DNA of 64,000 nucleotides from Pseudonocardia sp. (GCF_029263155.1 NZ_JAJCYB010000111.1:62001-126000), one strand, 5' to 3'. Positions 46,555-59,664 are shown, counted from the stretch's first letter. A program made the numbers and translations. The notes: generated by a model from the sequence alone, not told the origin.

Positions 46555-47220
46555 ATGCCGGGACGTGCACGGCGCGACGGCGGAGGACCCGGTGGGTCCG
46601 GTGGGCCCAACAGCGGGCCCGGTGGCGAGCGCAACAACTCCGGCGGCGGCCGTGACCGCCGTGACGGGGGCGGCCGGGGCGGTGCCCAGGACAAGACCCC
46701 TTACATCGAGCGGCTGGTCACGATCAACCGCGTGGCGAAGGTCGTCAAGGGCGGCCGGCGCTTCAGCTTCACCGCGCTGATGATCGTCGGCGACGGCGAC
46801 GGCCTGGTGGGCGTCGGCTACGGCAAGGCCAAGGAGGTGCCCGCGGCGATCGCCAAGGGTGTCGAGGAGGCGAAGAAGAACTTCTTCCGCGTTCCCCGCA
46901 TCGGCGGCACGATCGTGCACCGCGTGCAGGGCGAGGCGGCGGCCGGCGTCGTGCTGCTGCGTCCGGCCAGCCCCGGTACCGGTGTCATCGCCGGTGGCCC
47001 GGTGCGCGCCGTGCTGGAGTGCGCCGGGATCCACGACATCCTCTCCAAGAGCCTGGGCTCCGACAACGCGATCAACGTCGTGCACGCCACGATCGCCGCG
47101 TTGAAGATGATCCAGCGCCCCGAGGAGGTGGCGGCCCGCCGTGGCATGCCGCTCGAGGACGTCGCCCCGGCCCAGATGATGCGCGCGCGTGCGGAAGCCG
47201 CGCAGGCGGCGAGGGCCTGA
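46555..47220 (+). CDS. rpsE: 30S ribosomal protein S5
   Basis: [51 protein letters not shown]; Gly-rich N-terminal extension. Confidence 0.97.
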   Translation: MPGRARRDGGGPGGSGGPNSGPGGERNNSGGGRDRRDGGGRGGAQDKTPYIERLVTINRVAKVVKGGRRFSFTALMIVGDGDGLVGVGYGKAKEVPAAIAKGVEEAKKNFFRVPRIGGTIVHRVQGEAAAGVVLLRPASPGTGVIAGGPVRAVLECAGIHDILSKSLGSDNAINVVHATIAALKMIQRPEEVAARRGMPLEDVAPAQMMRARAEAAQAARA

Positions 47221-47402
47221 TGTCGAAGCTGATCATCACCCAGCGCAAGAGCGTCATCGGCGCCAAGGCCAACCAGCGCGCCACGATGCTGTCGCTGGGT
47301 CTGCGCAAGATCCGTCAGACGGTGGAACGGGACGACACCCCGCAGATCCGCGGGATGGTCCACACCGTCCGTCACCTCGTGACCGTCGAGGAGGTGAAGT
47401 AG
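47220..47402 (+). CDS. rpmD: 50S ribosomal protein L30
   Basis: [62 protein letters not shown] at 47220. Confidence 0.97.
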   Translation: MSKLIITQRKSVIGAKANQRATMLSLGLRKIRQTVERDDTPQIRGMVHTVRHLVTVEEVK

Positions 47403-47405
47403 AGC

Positions 47406-47861
47406 ATGAGCGAGTCCACGATCAAGATCCACCACCTGCGCCCGGCGCCGGGGGCCAAGACGGCCAAGACCCGGGTCGGTCGCGGTGAGGGTGGCAAGCG
47501 GGGCAAGACCGCCGGCCGCGGCACCAAGGGCACGCGTGCCCGCAAGGGTGTGCCCGACGGCTTCGAGGGCGGGCAGATGCCGCTGCACATGCGGCTGCCC
47601 AAGCTGAAGGGGTTCAAGAACCGCTTCCGCGTGGAGTTCCAGGTCGTGAACGTCGGCGACCTCGCGACCCTGTTCCCGAAGGGGGGCGTCGTCGGCCCCG
47701 ACGAGCTCGTCGCGATCGGCGCCGTCCGGCGCAACCAGCCGGTCAAGGTGCTGGGCAACGGCGACCTCGACGGCGTCACGCTCACCGTGAGCGCGCACGC
47801 CTTCTCCGGCAGCGCCCGTGACAAGATCACGGCCGCGGGCGGGACCGTCACCGAGCTGTAG
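47406..47861 (+). CDS. rplO: 50S ribosomal protein L15
   Basis: [41 protein letters not shown]. Confidence 0.97.
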   Translation: MSESTIKIHHLRPAPGAKTAKTRVGRGEGGKRGKTAGRGTKGTRARKGVPDGFEGGQMPLHMRLPKLKGFKNRFRVEFQVVNVGDLATLFPKGGVVGPDELVAIGAVRRNQPVKVLGNGDLDGVTLTVSAHAFSGSARDKITAAGGTVTEL

Positions 47862-48008
47862 GGCGTCCGCTCGGTGCGGACCGGTGGTAGAGCACCGGTC
47901 CGTGCCGTGTGGGCGTCCACGCCGCTGTTAGAGTCGTCCCGCTCGCCTGCGCCGCCGGATCGGCGGGGCCCGATGCGGGAGGGCCACCAGTACAGGAGGG
48001 TCACACCA

Positions 48009-49325
<1,317 letters not shown>

Positions 49326-49381
49326 CGTCCACTGCGGGGCAGCGTTGTCGTGTCACAACAGATCTGGGAAGGCGGGGTCGC

Positions 49382-49927
49382 GTGCGACTCGTTCTGGTCG
49401 GACCGCCGGGCGCGGGCAAGGGCACACAGGCGGAGCGGATGGCCGAGCGCCTCGACGTCCCGCACATCTCCACCGGCGACCTGTTCCGGGCCAATCTCGG
49501 CCAGGAGACGCCGCTGGGCGTCGAGGCCAAGAAGTACATGGACGCAGGTGAGTTGGTCCCCGACGAGGTGACGGTGGGGATGGTGCGTGAGCGTCTCGCC
49601 GAGCCCGACGCCGTCAAGGGCTTCATCCTCGACGGCTTCCCCCGCACCGCCCCGCAGGCGGAGGCCCTCACGGGCATCCTCACCGACCAGGGCCGCGAGC
49701 TGGACGCGGTCGTCGAGTTCGCGGTCGCCGACGAGGTGGTCGTGCAGCGGCTGCTCGGGCGCGGGCGCAGCGACGACACCGAGGACGTGATCCGTCGCCG
49801 CCAGCAGGTCTACCGCGACGACACGGCCCCGCTACTCGAGTTCTACGCCGACCGCATCGTCAGCGTAGACGCCGTGGGGTCGGTCGAGGAGATCACGGCC
49901 CGGGTGTTCGACGCCCTGGGTCGCTGA
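49382..49927 (+). CDS. adk: Adenylate kinase
   Basis: GTG at 49382: [45 protein letters not shown]. Confidence 0.97.
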   Translation: MRLVLVGPPGAGKGTQAERMAERLDVPHISTGDLFRANLGQETPLGVEAKKYMDAGELVPDEVTVGMVRERLAEPDAVKGFILDGFPRTAPQAEALTGILTDQGRELDAVVEFAVADEVVVQRLLGRGRSDDTEDVIRRRQQVYRDDTAPLLEFYADRIVSVDAVGSVEEITARVFDALGR

Positions 49928-49940
49928 GCAGGGATCCGAC

Positions 49941-50768
49941 GTGACACGGGTGAGGAGCGGGGTCCGCGGGCTGGTCGCCCGGCTGCGGGGCCGCGACATC
50001 GAGCTGAAGACGCCCGGCGAGCTGGAGGCGATGCGCGCCGCCGGTGCGCTGGTCGCGGCGACGCTGGCGGCGGTAACCGAGCTGGCGAAACCGGGCGTGA
50101 GCACCGGCGAGCTCGACGCCCTCGCGGAGCAGACCATCCGCGACGCCGGCGCCGTCCCCTCGTTCCTCGGCTACCACGGCTTCCCGGCGTCGATCTGCTC
50201 GTCGGTCAACGAGCAGATCGTGCACGGCATACCCGCGCCGTCGGTGGTGCTGCGGGACGGGGACCTCGTGTCCGTGGACTGCGGGGCGATCCTGGAGGGC
50301 TGGCACGGCGACGCGGCCGTCACGATCCCGATCGGGGCCGTGAGCGAGGCCGACCGCAAGCTGTCCGCGGCCTGCGAGGCGGCCCTGCACGCCGGGATCG
50401 CCGCGGTGCTGCCCGGAGGCCGGCTCTCCGACGTGTCGCACGCCGTGCAGTCGGCCTGTGAAGCGGCGGGGACCCGCGACGGCGTCGAGTACGGGATCGT
50501 CGCGGAGTACGGCGGGCACGGCATCGGCACCGAGATGCACATGGACCCGTTCCTGCCCAACCACGGCGCGCCCGGCCAGGGCCCGCGGCTGCGGCCGGGC
50601 ATGGCGCTCGCGGTGGAGCCGATGCTGACCGGGGGCGACCCGGAGACGCTGGAGCTGGCCGACGGCTGGACGGTCGTCACCGCCGACGGGAGCCGGGCGG
50701 TGCACTGGGAGCACAGCGTGGCCGTCACCGAGGACGGGCCGCGGATCCTCACGCTCCCGGCACGCTGA
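49941..50768 (+). CDS. map: Type I methionine aminopeptidase
   Basis: [26 protein letters not shown]...[19 protein letters not shown]...[11 protein letters not shown]. Confidence 0.96.
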   Translation: MTRVRSGVRGLVARLRGRDIELKTPGELEAMRAAGALVAATLAAVTELAKPGVSTGELDALAEQTIRDAGAVPSFLGYHGFPASICSSVNEQIVHGIPAPSVVLRDGDLVSVDCGAILEGWHGDAAVTIPIGAVSEADRKLSAACEAALHAGIAAVLPGGRLSDVSHAVQSACEAAGTRDGVEYGIVAEYGGHGIGTEMHMDPFLPNHGAPGQGPRLRPGMALAVEPMLTGGDPETLELADGWTVVTADGSRAVHWEHSVAVTEDGPRILTLPAR

Positions 50769-50848
50769 ATCGGTTGAGCCCGGGGTCGTTACCCGACACT
50801 GATCACACGGTGGGTCCGGGTGTCGGGGGGCTGGACTAGGTTCCTGCC

Positions 50849-51949
50849 ATGACTTCAGCAACCGGGGGCACCACCGTGGGTGTGCCCCGCGAGTCCGGGG
50901 CGGGGGAGCGCCGGGTCGCGCTGGTCCCCAAGGTCGTCGAGAAGCTCTCCACGCGCGGGGTGAAGGTCGTGGTGGAGTCCGGGGCCGGGCTCGGTGCCCT
51001 GATCCCGGACGAGCTCTACACGGCGGCCGGGGCCACGATCGGCGACCCGTGGTCGGCCGACGTCGTCGCGAAGGTGGCGCCGCCGACGGCCGAGGAGATC
51101 GGGAAGCTCCGGTCGGGCAGCACGCTCATCGGGTTCCTCGCCCCGCGCACCTCGCCCGAGACCGTCGCCGAGCTGCGCTCAGCGGGTGTGCAGGCGTTCG
51201 CGATGGAGGCGATCCCGCGGATCTCGCGCGCGCAGTCGATGGACGCGCTGTCGTCGCAGGGCAACGTGGCCGGCTACAAGGCGGTGCTGCTGGCGGCCGA
51301 GCGCTCCACCCGCTTCTTCCCGATGCTCACCACGGCGGCCGGCACCGTGAAGCCGGCCCAGGCGCTGATCCTGGGCGTCGGCGTCGCGGGCCTGCAGGCG
51401 CTGGCCACCGCCAAGCGGCTCGGGGCCCGCACCACCGGGTACGACGTGCGACCCGAGGTGGCCGACCAGGTGCGCTCGCTGGGCGCACAGTGGCTCGACC
51501 TCGGCATCGAGGCGGTCGGCGAGGGCGGATACGCCCGCGAGCTCACCGAGTCCGAGCGCGCCGAACAGCAGAAGCGGTTGGAGGAGGCGATCACGGGGTT
51601 CGACATCGTGATCACCACGGCCAACGTCCCCGGGCGCAGGGCGCCCACGCTGGTCACGGCGAGAGCGGTGGAGGGGATGCGCCCGGGCAGCGTCGTCGTC
51701 GACCTCGCCGGGGAGAGCGGCGGCAACTGCGAGCTCACCGAACCCGGCGAGGTGATCGTCCGCCACGACGTCACGATCGCGTCGCCGCTGAACCTGCCGG
51801 CCACCATGCCCGAGCACGCGTCGGAGCTGTACTCGCGCAACGTCTCGGCGCTGCTGGAGCTGATGCTCGACTCCGACGGGGCGCTGGCCCCCGACTTCGA
51901 CGACGAGGTGCTCGCGCAGTCCTGCGTCACCCGGGAGGAGAGCTCATGA
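50849..51949 (+). CDS. pntAa: NAD(P) transhydrogenase alpha subunit, domain I
   Basis: VGVPRESGAGERRVALVPKVVEKL...ALILGVGVAGLQALATAKRLGARTTGYDVRPEVADQVRSLGA. Confidence 0.94.
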   Translation: MTSATGGTTVGVPRESGAGERRVALVPKVVEKLSTRGVKVVVESGAGLGALIPDELYTAAGATIGDPWSADVVAKVAPPTAEEIGKLRSGSTLIGFLAPRTSPETVAELRSAGVQAFAMEAIPRISRAQSMDALSSQGNVAGYKAVLLAAERSTRFFPMLTTAAGTVKPAQALILGVGVAGLQALATAKRLGARTTGYDVRPEVADQVRSLGAQWLDLGIEAVGEGGYARELTESERAEQQKRLEEAITGFDIVITTANVPGRRAPTLVTARAVEGMRPGSVVVDLAGESGGNCELTEPGEVIVRHDVTIASPLNLPATMPEHASELYSRNVSALLELMLDSDGALAPDFDDEVLAQSCVTREESS

Positions 51950-52287
51950 ACGGCGCGGCACTGGCCGCGGAGGCGGCGGAGGCAGGGTCGAACGGGCTGC
52001 TCGCGAACCTGGCGATCCTGGCGCTGGCCGGGTTCGTCGGTTTCGCGGTCATCTCGAAGGTGCCCAACACGCTGCACACGCCGCTGATGTCGGGCACCAA
52101 CGCCATCCACGGGATCGTCCTGCTGGGCGGGTTGATCGTGCTCGGCGGCCTGGAGAACCCGTCGATCGGGGACCAGATCATCCTGGTCGTCGCCATCGCG
52201 TTCGGCATGATCAACGTGGTCGGCGGCTTCCTGGTGACCGACCGGATGCTGGGCATGTTCAAGCAGCGGAAGGACACCGACTCCTGA
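51946..52287 (+). CDS. pntAb: NAD(P) transhydrogenase alpha subunit, membrane part
   Basis: GFVGFAVISKVPNTLHTPLMSGTNAIHGIVLLGG; ATG at 51946. Confidence 0.94.
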   Translation: MNGAALAAEAAEAGSNGLLANLAILALAGFVGFAVISKVPNTLHTPLMSGTNAIHGIVLLGGLIVLGGLENPSIGDQIILVVAIAFGMINVVGGFLVTDRMLGMFKQRKDTDS

Positions 52288-53669
52288 TGGACGCGCTCGT
52301 CTACGGCCTCTACATCCTCGCGTTCGGCCTGTTCATCTACGGCCTGATGGGTCTGACCGGACCGAAGACGGCGGTGCGCGGCAACAAGATCGCCGCGGTC
52401 GGCATGGCGATCGCCGTCGGTGCCACGCTGCTGCTGGTGCAGCACAACTGGGTGCTGATCATCGTGGGCCTGGTGGTCGGCACCGTGCTCGGGGTGCCGT
52501 CGGCGCAGCGGGTGCAGATGACCGCGATCCCGCAGATGGTGGCGCTGTTCAACGGCGTCGGCGGTGGCGCGGTGGCGCTGATCGCGTGGTCGGAGTTCCG
52601 CACCACCGGGTCGTTCTCCGGGGAACCCACCTACGTCATCGTGGCCTCGCTGTTCGCGGCCATCATCGGCTCCGTGTCGTTCTGGGGCTCGATCATCGCC
52701 TTCGGCAAGCTCCAGGAGATCCTGCCGGGGCGGCCGATCGGGCTGGGCCGGGCGCAGCAGCCGGTCAACGTGCTGCTGCTGGTGGGCGCCGTGGCGTGCG
52801 CCGTCGTCGCCGGGCTGGGCGGGGCCGCCGAGATCTGGATCATCGGGGTGCTCGTCGTCGCGGCCGTGCTCGGCGTGCTCGTGGTGCTGCCGATCGGCGG
52901 AGCCGACATGCCCGTCGTCATCTCGCTGCTCAACGCGCTCACCGGGCTCTCCGCTGCGGCCGCGGGCCTCGCGCTCGACAACACGGCGATGATCGTCGGG
53001 GGCATGATCGTCGGCGCGTCCGGTTCGATCCTGACCAACCAGATGGCCGTGGCGATGAACCGCACCATCCCGGCCATCGTCGCCGGAGGGTTCGGGGGCA
53101 CGGCCACGCTGCCCGGCACCGACGACGGGGTGGAGCGCGTCGTCAAGTCGACGTCGGCGGCCGACGCGGCGATCCAGATGGCCTACGCGTCGTCGGTGAT
53201 CGTGGTGCCGGGCTACGGCCTGGCCGTCGCGCAGGCCCAGCACGCGGTGAAGGACATGGCGAAGCTGCTGGAGTCCAAGGGCGTGGAGGTCAAGTACGCG
53301 ATCCACCCGGTGGCCGGACGCATGCCCGGGCACATGAACGTCCTGCTCGCCGAGGCCGACGTCGCCTACGACGCGCTCAAGGAGATGGACGACATCAACG
53401 ACGAGTTCTCGCGCACCGACGTCACGCTCGTGATCGGGGCCAACGACGTCACCAACCCGGCGGCGCGCTCGGACTCGTCGAGCCCGATCTACGGCATGCC
53501 GATCCTCAACGTCGACGAGAGCCACTCGGTGATCGTGCTCAAGCGGTCGATGAGCAGCGGGTTCGCCGGGATCGAGAACCCGCTGTTCTACGCCGACAAC
53601 ACCGCGATGCTCTTCGGCGACGCGAAGAAGTCGGTCACGGAGGTCACCGAGGAGCTCAAGGCGCTGTAG
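52287..53669 (+). CDS. pntB: NAD(P) transhydrogenase beta subunit
   Basis: VVPGYGLAVAQAQHAVKDMAKLLESKGVEVKYAIHPVAGRMPGHMNVLLAEADV. Confidence 0.96.
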   Translation: MDALVYGLYILAFGLFIYGLMGLTGPKTAVRGNKIAAVGMAIAVGATLLLVQHNWVLIIVGLVVGTVLGVPSAQRVQMTAIPQMVALFNGVGGGAVALIAWSEFRTTGSFSGEPTYVIVASLFAAIIGSVSFWGSIIAFGKLQEILPGRPIGLGRAQQPVNVLLLVGAVACAVVAGLGGAAEIWIIGVLVVAAVLGVLVVLPIGGADMPVVISLLNALTGLSAAAAGLALDNTAMIVGGMIVGASGSILTNQMAVAMNRTIPAIVAGGFGGTATLPGTDDGVERVVKSTSAADAAIQMAYASSVIVVPGYGLAVAQAQHAVKDMAKLLESKGVEVKYAIHPVAGRMPGHMNVLLAEADVAYDALKEMDDINDEFSRTDVTLVIGANDVTNPAARSDSSSPIYGMPILNVDESHSVIVLKRSMSSGFAGIENPLFYADNTAMLFGDAKKSVTEVTEELKAL

Positions 53670-53782
53670 CGGGTGGTCCGGCCGCGGTTTCCCGCAGCGC
53701 AGCTCCCATCGCGGCGCCAGGGCGTCGAACTCCCGCTGCGGCGCGAGAACCAGGCTGCGCGGGTGCCGCGCTACGGTGCGGC

Positions 53783-55312
53783 ATGGATTTGCAGGCGCCG
53801 GTCGCCGCTGTCACCGTGCATCCGCAGTGGGCCAGGGTGACCCGGCGCGGGCGGATCGCAGTGCCTGCCGGTCGCTCGGAGGTCGTGGTGCCCGAGCTCA
53901 CCCACGCGCTGCTGCCGGACTCGATGCGCGTCACGGCGGGTGGTGCGCGGGTGATCGGGGTCGACGTGGTCCGCCGCGAACTCGCCGAGCTTCCCGGCGG
54001 CCGGGTGCAGGCCGCAGAGATCGCGGTGCGGGACGCCGAGCGGTCGCTCGCCGCGGTCGACGGCGCCGACGCAGGCGAGGCGGCGCGCGAGGAGCTGCTG
54101 CGCAGGCTCGCGCTGCGCAGCGGCGACCGGCTCGCCGCGGCGCTGGCCGACGGGTCCGCCGAGCCCGCCCGGGCCGGCGAGATCGGTGCGGCCGTGGCGG
54201 CCCAGATCGCCGCGGTCGCGGCCACCCGCCGCGCGCACGCCGAGTCCCGCGTCGACGCCGAGCACGTGCTCGCCACCGCCCGCGCCGAGCTGGACCGGCT
54301 GCAGGGGGCGGGCCGCACCCGCCGCGAGGCGGTCGTGGGCATCGAGGCCGACGTCGCAGGCGAGGTCGAGGTCGAGCTGACCTACGTCGCGGACGGCGCG
54401 GGCTGGACCTCGGCCTACGACGCCCGCCTCGACGACGGCGGCCGCGTCACGCTCACCTGGATCGGGATGGTCACGCAGCAGACCGGGGAGGACTGGCCCG
54501 CCTGCGAGCTGACCCTGTCGACGGCGCGGCCCGCGGTCGCGGCGACGCTGCCCGAGCTGGAACCGTGGTGGATCGACCTCGCCCGGCCCGCGCCGCGGGC
54601 GGAGATGGCCTTCGCCGCGGCCGGTCCACCCCCGTCGCCCGCCGCTGCGCCTCGCCGCGCCGTGGCGCACGCCGTGGAGGCCGAACCGGAGGAGGGGCTG
54701 GTGGCCGGCAGTTGGCGGCTCGCCCGACCCACGGCCGTCGCGGCCGACGGCACGCCGCACCGCACGACGGTCACGACGGTCGAGGCCGGGTCCCGGCTCG
54801 ACCACCTCACCGCGCCGGTGCTCGGGCCCGACGTGCACCTGCGGGCCACCGTCGTCAACACCAGCGGGCACGTGCTCCCCGCCGGACCGGTCTCGACGTT
54901 CCTGTCCGGCGCCTACGTGGGCACCACGAGCCTGGAGACCACCGCGCCGGGCGGCGAGATCGAGCTCGCGCTGGGCGTCGACGACCGGGTGGTGGTCGAG
55001 CGCGAGCTGGAGTCACGCACCGCACACAGGATTCGGTTCGGCTCGCAGCGCGGGGCGACGCAGCGCTGGCGCACCACGGTCACCAACCGCCGCGCAGGTG
55101 AGGCCCGGGTGGTGGTGCGTGACCGGCTGCCGGTCTCCCGGGCCGCGGAGGTGAAGGTCGTCGACATCGAGCTGGTGCCCGAGCCCGCCGAGCGCGACGA
55201 GCTGGGTCGGTGCGAGTGGGTGGCCCGGGTCCCGGCGGGTGGCACCTGGGAGGTGTCCGTCCGGTTCGGGGTGGAGCACCCCAAGGACAGCCGGGTCACC
55301 GGCTACCGGTGA
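53783..55312 (+). CDS. DUF4139 / mucoidy inhibitor A-like protein
   Basis: MDLQAPVAAVTVHPQWARVTRRGRIAVPAGRSEVVV...VELTYVADGAGWTSAYDARLDDGGRVTLTWIGMVTQQTGEDW. Confidence 0.75.
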   Translation: MDLQAPVAAVTVHPQWARVTRRGRIAVPAGRSEVVVPELTHALLPDSMRVTAGGARVIGVDVVRRELAELPGGRVQAAEIAVRDAERSLAAVDGADAGEAAREELLRRLALRSGDRLAAALADGSAEPARAGEIGAAVAAQIAAVAATRRAHAESRVDAEHVLATARAELDRLQGAGRTRREAVVGIEADVAGEVEVELTYVADGAGWTSAYDARLDDGGRVTLTWIGMVTQQTGEDWPACELTLSTARPAVAATLPELEPWWIDLARPAPRAEMAFAAAGPPPSPAAAPRRAVAHAVEAEPEEGLVAGSWRLARPTAVAADGTPHRTTVTTVEAGSRLDHLTAPVLGPDVHLRATVVNTSGHVLPAGPVSTFLSGAYVGTTSLETTAPGGEIELALGVDDRVVVERELESRTAHRIRFGSQRGATQRWRTTVTNRRAGEARVVVRDRLPVSRAAEVKVVDIELVPEPAERDELGRCEWVARVPAGGTWEVSVRFGVEHPKDSRVTGYR

Positions 55313-55407
55313 GCCCGCGGCGCCACCGTGGTCGTCGCCGGCGTCGTCGACCGAACTGCCGCCCGGCCCCGCCGGGGGTGGCGGCGGACCGCCGGTACCG
55401 TGCGGCG

Positions 55408-56112
55408 GTGGCCGACGTGATCGATCTGGACTACGTGTCGACGCTGTACCGTACCCACGCCACGGACCTCGGCCGGCTGATCGAGCAGCAGCGGCGGTTC
55501 CGGGCGGCCACTGCGGCGATGACCCCGCAGCTCGACGACATCGAGGCGGAGATCACCTACCTGCTGCTGCGCGACACGCGCCCGGAGCGGGTGATGGAGC
55601 TGGGCACCTTCCACGGCTGGTCCACCACCTGGATCCTCAGTGCGCTGCGCGACAGCGGATCCGGGCACCTGCACTCGTTCGACCGGATCGACAACGTCGT
55701 CCGGAACGTGCCGGACGGGCTGGCCGACGGGCGGTGGACGTTCGTCCACGGCGATGTGCGGGAGCGCCTGGCGGACGTCCCGCGCGACGCGGACTACCTG
55801 TTCGTCGACGCCGCCCACACCGCGTCGTTCGCGCGCTGGTACCTCGCCGAGCTGCTCCCGCTCGTCGCCGCCGGGGCCCCGGTGAGCGTGCACGACGTGC
55901 ACCACGGGCGGCGGGTGCTGCCCCTCACCGAGGGCGCGGTCCTGATGGGCTGGATGCGGGAGCGCGGAGTCACCGGGTTCACGGCGTCGCGCCGGCGGGC
56001 CCCCGCGGCGTTCGCGCAGCTCGTGGCGCTGCGCGAGGAGCTCGGCCTGCACGGGGCGCGCGGCACGACGCGCAACCCGATGCTGTGGTTCACGATGCCG
56101 GGCTCGCGCTGA
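55408..56112 (+). CDS. Class I SAM-dependent methyltransferase
   Basis: VMELGTFHGWSTTWILSALRDSGSGHLHSFDRID...DADYLFVDAAHTASFARWYLAELLPLVAAGAPVSVHDVHHGR; GTG at 55408. Confidence 0.75.
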   Translation: MADVIDLDYVSTLYRTHATDLGRLIEQQRRFRAATAAMTPQLDDIEAEITYLLLRDTRPERVMELGTFHGWSTTWILSALRDSGSGHLHSFDRIDNVVRNVPDGLADGRWTFVHGDVRERLADVPRDADYLFVDAAHTASFARWYLAELLPLVAAGAPVSVHDVHHGRRVLPLTEGAVLMGWMRERGVTGFTASRRRAPAAFAQLVALREELGLHGARGTTRNPMLWFTMPGSR

Positions 56113-57388
56113 CCGGCGCGTCCAGCGGGTGCGCGATCTCGTCGCGGTACAGCCGCCAGCCGAGGATCGCGGCGATCGCCAGGAACACCGGGATCGCCCC
56201 GGCCAGCACGAACGTGATCGGCAGGCCCAGGGCGTCGCCGACCGGGCCCGCCAGCGCCATCGACACCGGCATGAGGGCGAGCGAGACGAAGAAGTCCAGG
56301 CTCGACACCCGCCCCAGCAGGTGCGGTGGCACCCGCCGCTGCAGCAGCGTGCCCCAGATGACCATCGCCATCGCGCCCGTGACGCCGACGACCAGCGCGG
56401 CCGCGCCCATCAGCCACAGCTGGTCGGTCAGCCCCATCAGGGCCAGCGGCGCGGATCCGGCGCCCCACAGCAGCAGCATCCACGTCAGGTAGCGGCGGGG
56501 TAGCCGTCCCGCCGACGCGATGATCGAACCGATGACGGCGCCGACGCCGTAGGAGGCGAGCACGAAGGCGTACCCGGACGGTCCCGACCCGGTCTGGTCG
56601 CGCACCGCGAACGGGATCAGCACCTCGATCGGGCCGAGGATGACCAGCACGAGCAGGGACGCGAAGGCCAGCGTGGCGAACAGCCAGCCCGTGCGCACGA
56701 AGTAGGCGAAGCCCTCGCGCAGGTCGCCGAGCACCGAGCCGGGCCCGTCACCGGTGGGGGAGGTGGGCGCGAGTTGCATCGTCAGCAGCGGGAGCAGGGC
56801 CAGGACGTAGGCCAGCGCCGCACCGAGCAGCGCCGCCCCCGGTGCGAAGGCGCCGACGAGCAGCCCGGCCAACGCCGGGCCCAGCGCCTGCTGCGCGACG
56901 GGCCGGAGCATCCCCTCCACGCCGTTGGCCGCCAGCAGCTCGTCGGCGGGCAGCATCGTCGGCAGCGCGGCGGAGTAGGCGGGGAAGAAGAACGCCTCGG
57001 CGGCGCCGACCACGAAGGCGATCACGGCCAGGTGCCACAGCTGCATCGACCCGGCGAGCGCCAGGCCGGTCGCGAGGCCGGCCGAGGCGATCCGCACGAC
57101 CTCGACCGAGATCAGGACCCGCCGTCGGGGGAGGCGATCGGCGGCGACACCCCCACCGAGCACGCTGAGCACCAGCCCGAGGCTCGCCGCCGCCGCCACG
57201 AGCGAGAGCTCCGACGGCCCGCCGCCCAACGCGATCACCTGGTACACGATCGCGACCAGCCACAGGCCGCTCGCGAACAGCGAGAAGCCCATCGACACGG
57301 CGAGCAGCCGGTAGTCGCGGTGCCGGAACGGGCGCAGCGGCCGGGGCAGGGTCCGCGGGGTGGCGACTCCGGGCCGCTCGACGCTCAC
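56090..57388 (-). CDS. MFS transporter
   Basis: 12-TM-like protein, [73 protein letters not shown]. Confidence 0.88.
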   Translation of the reverse strand: MSVERPGVATPRTLPRPLRPFRHRDYRLLAVSMGFSLFASGLWLVAIVYQVIALGGGPSELSLVAAAASLGLVLSVLGGGVAADRLPRRRVLISVEVVRIASAGLATGLALAGSMQLWHLAVIAFVVGAAEAFFFPAYSAALPTMLPADELLAANGVEGMLRPVAQQALGPALAGLLVGAFAPGAALLGAALAYVLALLPLLTMQLAPTSPTGDGPGSVLGDLREGFAYFVRTGWLFATLAFASLLVLVILGPIEVLIPFAVRDQTGSGPSGYAFVLASYGVGAVIGSIIASAGRLPRRYLTWMLLLWGAGSAPLALMGLTDQLWLMGAAALVVGVTGAMAMVIWGTLLQRRVPPHLLGRVSSLDFFVSLALMPVSMALAGPVGDALGLPITFVLAGAIPVFLAIAAILGWRLYRDEIAHPLDAPVSASPAS

Positions 57389-57629
57389 GGGGCAAGCACA
57401 ACACCTCCCCCAGGGTTCGGGTCAAGCGAGAATCCCCGGGCCAGTACCCCATGTGCTGCCGCGTGCGCAACAGTCGTACACTGGTGTTTCGGCGCGCCCT
57501 GCGCGTCCCGGATCATGTTCCAGCCGTCGCGCCTGAGAGGGCCTCGCGGTCCCGGGTCGACGGCGTGCCTGCACGGCACCACCAGCACGGAGTTCAGAGT
57601 ACGCACACCTGTCACGGATCGCGGAGGAC

Positions 57630-57851
57630 ATGGCCAAGAAGGACGGGGCGATCGAGGTCGAGGGCCGGGTCGTCGAACCCCTGCCGAACGCGATGTTCCG
57701 CGTGGAGCTGGAGAACGGTCACCGGGTCCTCGCGCACATCAGCGGAAAGATGCGGCAGCACTACATCCGGATCCTCCCCGAGGACCGGGTGGTCGTGGAG
57801 CTCTCTCCCTACGACCTCACCCGAGGCCGCATCGTCTACCGCTACAAGTGA
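57630..57851 (+). CDS. infA: Translation initiation factor IF-1
   Basis: [73 protein letters not shown]. Confidence 0.98.
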   Translation: MAKKDGAIEVEGRVVEPLPNAMFRVELENGHRVLAHISGKMRQHYIRILPEDRVVVELSPYDLTRGRIVYRYK

Positions 57852-57876
57852 ACCGACACCACAGAGGACGACGGAC

Positions 57877-57990
57877 GTGAAGGTCCAGCCGAGCGTCAAG
57901 AAGATCTGCGACAAGTGCAGGGTGATCCGCCGTCACGGGCGGGTCATGGTGATCTGCGAGAACCTGCGCCACAAGCAGCGCCAGGGCTGA
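57877..57990 (+). CDS. rpmJ: 50S ribosomal protein L36 (zinc-ribbon type)
   Basis: GTG start: [37 protein letters not shown]. Confidence 0.97.
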   Translation: MKVQPSVKKICDKCRVIRRHGRVMVICENLRHKQRQG

Positions 57991-58162
57991 TCACCCGCAG
58001 TTCTTCCGCACGACGCAGCACCAGCACAACAGAAGGCCTGACGCACCTACCGCGCCACACGGGCGCAAGCACCCCCGGAACCAGGCCGGGGCCCGGGATC
58101 CGCGGATCCCGGGACGGTCGTCGGGCAGACCTGGCCACCAGTTCAGAGGAGAACCCCGCCGC

Positions 58163-58543
58163 ATGGCACGACTTGCCGGCGTCGACCTTCCCCGCGACAA
58201 GCGGATGGAGATCGCGCTCACCTACATCTTCGGGATCGGTCGCACCCGTTCCCTGGAGATCCTCACCGCCACCGGGATCGACCGGGACCTGCGGTCCAAG
58301 GATCTGAGCGACGAGGACGTCGCCACCCTCCGCCAGTACATCGAGGACAACCTGCGCGTCGAGGGCGACCTGCGCCGCGAGGTGCAGGCCGACATCCGTC
58401 GCAAGATCGAGATCGGCTGCTACCAGGGGATCCGGCACCGCCGTGGCCTTCCGGTGCGCGGCCAGCGCACCAAGACCAACGCCCGCGGCCGCAAGGGACC
58501 GAAGAAGACGGTCGCCGGCAAGAAGAAGGCAGGTAAGAAGTAA
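58163..58543 (+). CDS. rpsM: 30S ribosomal protein S13
   Basis: [34 protein letters not shown]...[19 protein letters not shown]. Confidence 0.98.
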   Translation: MARLAGVDLPRDKRMEIALTYIFGIGRTRSLEILTATGIDRDLRSKDLSDEDVATLRQYIEDNLRVEGDLRREVQADIRRKIEIGCYQGIRHRRGLPVRGQRTKTNARGRKGPKKTVAGKKKAGKK

Positions 58544-58950
58544 TGCCGCCCCGCACACGAGCGCAGGCCGGAGCCAAGAAGGTCCGCCGCAAGGAGAAGA
58601 AGAACGTCGCTCATGGGCACGCCCACATCAAGAGCACGTTCAACAACACCATCGTGACGATCACGGACCCCACCGGTGCCGTGATCGCCTGGGCCTCCGC
58701 GGGCCACGTCGGGTTCAAGGGCTCCAAGAAGTCCACGCCCTACGCCGCGCAGATGGCCGCCGAGAACTGCGCCCGCAAGGCCGCCGAGCACGGCATGAAG
58801 AAGGTCGACGTGTTCGTGAAGGGTCCCGGCTCCGGTCGCGAGACGGCGATCCGTTCACTGCAGGCCGCCGGCATGGAGGTCGGCACGATCTCCGACGTGA
58901 CCCCGCAGCCGCACAACGGCTGCCGCCCGCCCAAGCGGCGCCGGGTCTAG
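58543..58950 (+). CDS. rpsK: 30S ribosomal protein S11
   Basis: [49 protein letters not shown]. Confidence 0.98.
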   Translation: MPPRTRAQAGAKKVRRKEKKNVAHGHAHIKSTFNNTIVTITDPTGAVIAWASAGHVGFKGSKKSTPYAAQMAAENCARKAAEHGMKKVDVFVKGPGSGRETAIRSLQAAGMEVGTISDVTPQPHNGCRPPKRRRV

Positions 58951-58965
58951 GGGGAGAGGTAAGAG

Positions 58966-59571
58966 ATGGCTCGCTACACCGGACCCATGACGCGCAAGTC
59001 GCGTCGTCTCAAGGTCGACCTCGTCGGCGGCGACCAGGCTTTCGAGCGTCGCCCCTACCCGCCCGGCCAGCACGGCCGGATCCGGATCAAGGAGACCGAG
59101 TACCTCCTGCAGATGCAGGAGAAGCAGAAGGCCCGATTCGCGTACGGCGTGCTGGAGAAGCAGTTCCGCCGCTACTACGAGGAGGCCAACCGTCGTGCCG
59201 GCAAGACCGGTGACAACCTGCTGCAGATCCTCGAGACCCGCCTCGACAACGTCGTGTACCGCGCGGGCCTCGCCCGGACGCGCCGCATGGCGCGCCAGCT
59301 GGTCAACCACGGCCACTTCCTCGTCAACGGCGAGAAGGTGGACATCCCCAGCTTCCGGGTGTCGCCCTACGACATCATCGACGTCAAGCCGAAGTCGATC
59401 AACACCGATCCCTTCATCATCGCCAAGGAACTGGTGGGCGACCGCCCGATCCCCGGCTGGCTGCAGGTCGTCCCCTCGACCCTGCGCATCCTGGTCCACC
59501 AGCTGCCCGAGCGTGCGCAGATCGACACGCAGGTCACCGAGCAGCTGATCGTCGAGCTCTACTCCAAGTAG
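58966..59571 (+). CDS. rpsD: 30S ribosomal protein S4
   Basis: MARYTGPMTRKSRRLKVDLVGGDQAFERRPYPPGQHGR. Confidence 0.98.
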   Translation: MARYTGPMTRKSRRLKVDLVGGDQAFERRPYPPGQHGRIRIKETEYLLQMQEKQKARFAYGVLEKQFRRYYEEANRRAGKTGDNLLQILETRLDNVVYRAGLARTRRMARQLVNHGHFLVNGEKVDIPSFRVSPYDIIDVKPKSINTDPFIIAKELVGDRPIPGWLQVVPSTLRILVHQLPERAQIDTQVTEQLIVELYSK

Positions 59572-59583
59572 TAGCGCCCGACA

Positions 59584-59612
59584 CCCCGGCCGCCGCAGGG
59601 AGGCGGCCGGGG
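59584..59612 (+). terminator. Hairpin between rpsD and rpoA
   Basis: ccccggccgcc-gcaggga-ggcggccgggg perfect 11-bp stem. Confidence 0.5.
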
Positions 59613-59664
59613 CTCACTGCGGCATCAAATAGCGGTTGCCGCAGGCCTGAAGGAGGCCCATCCC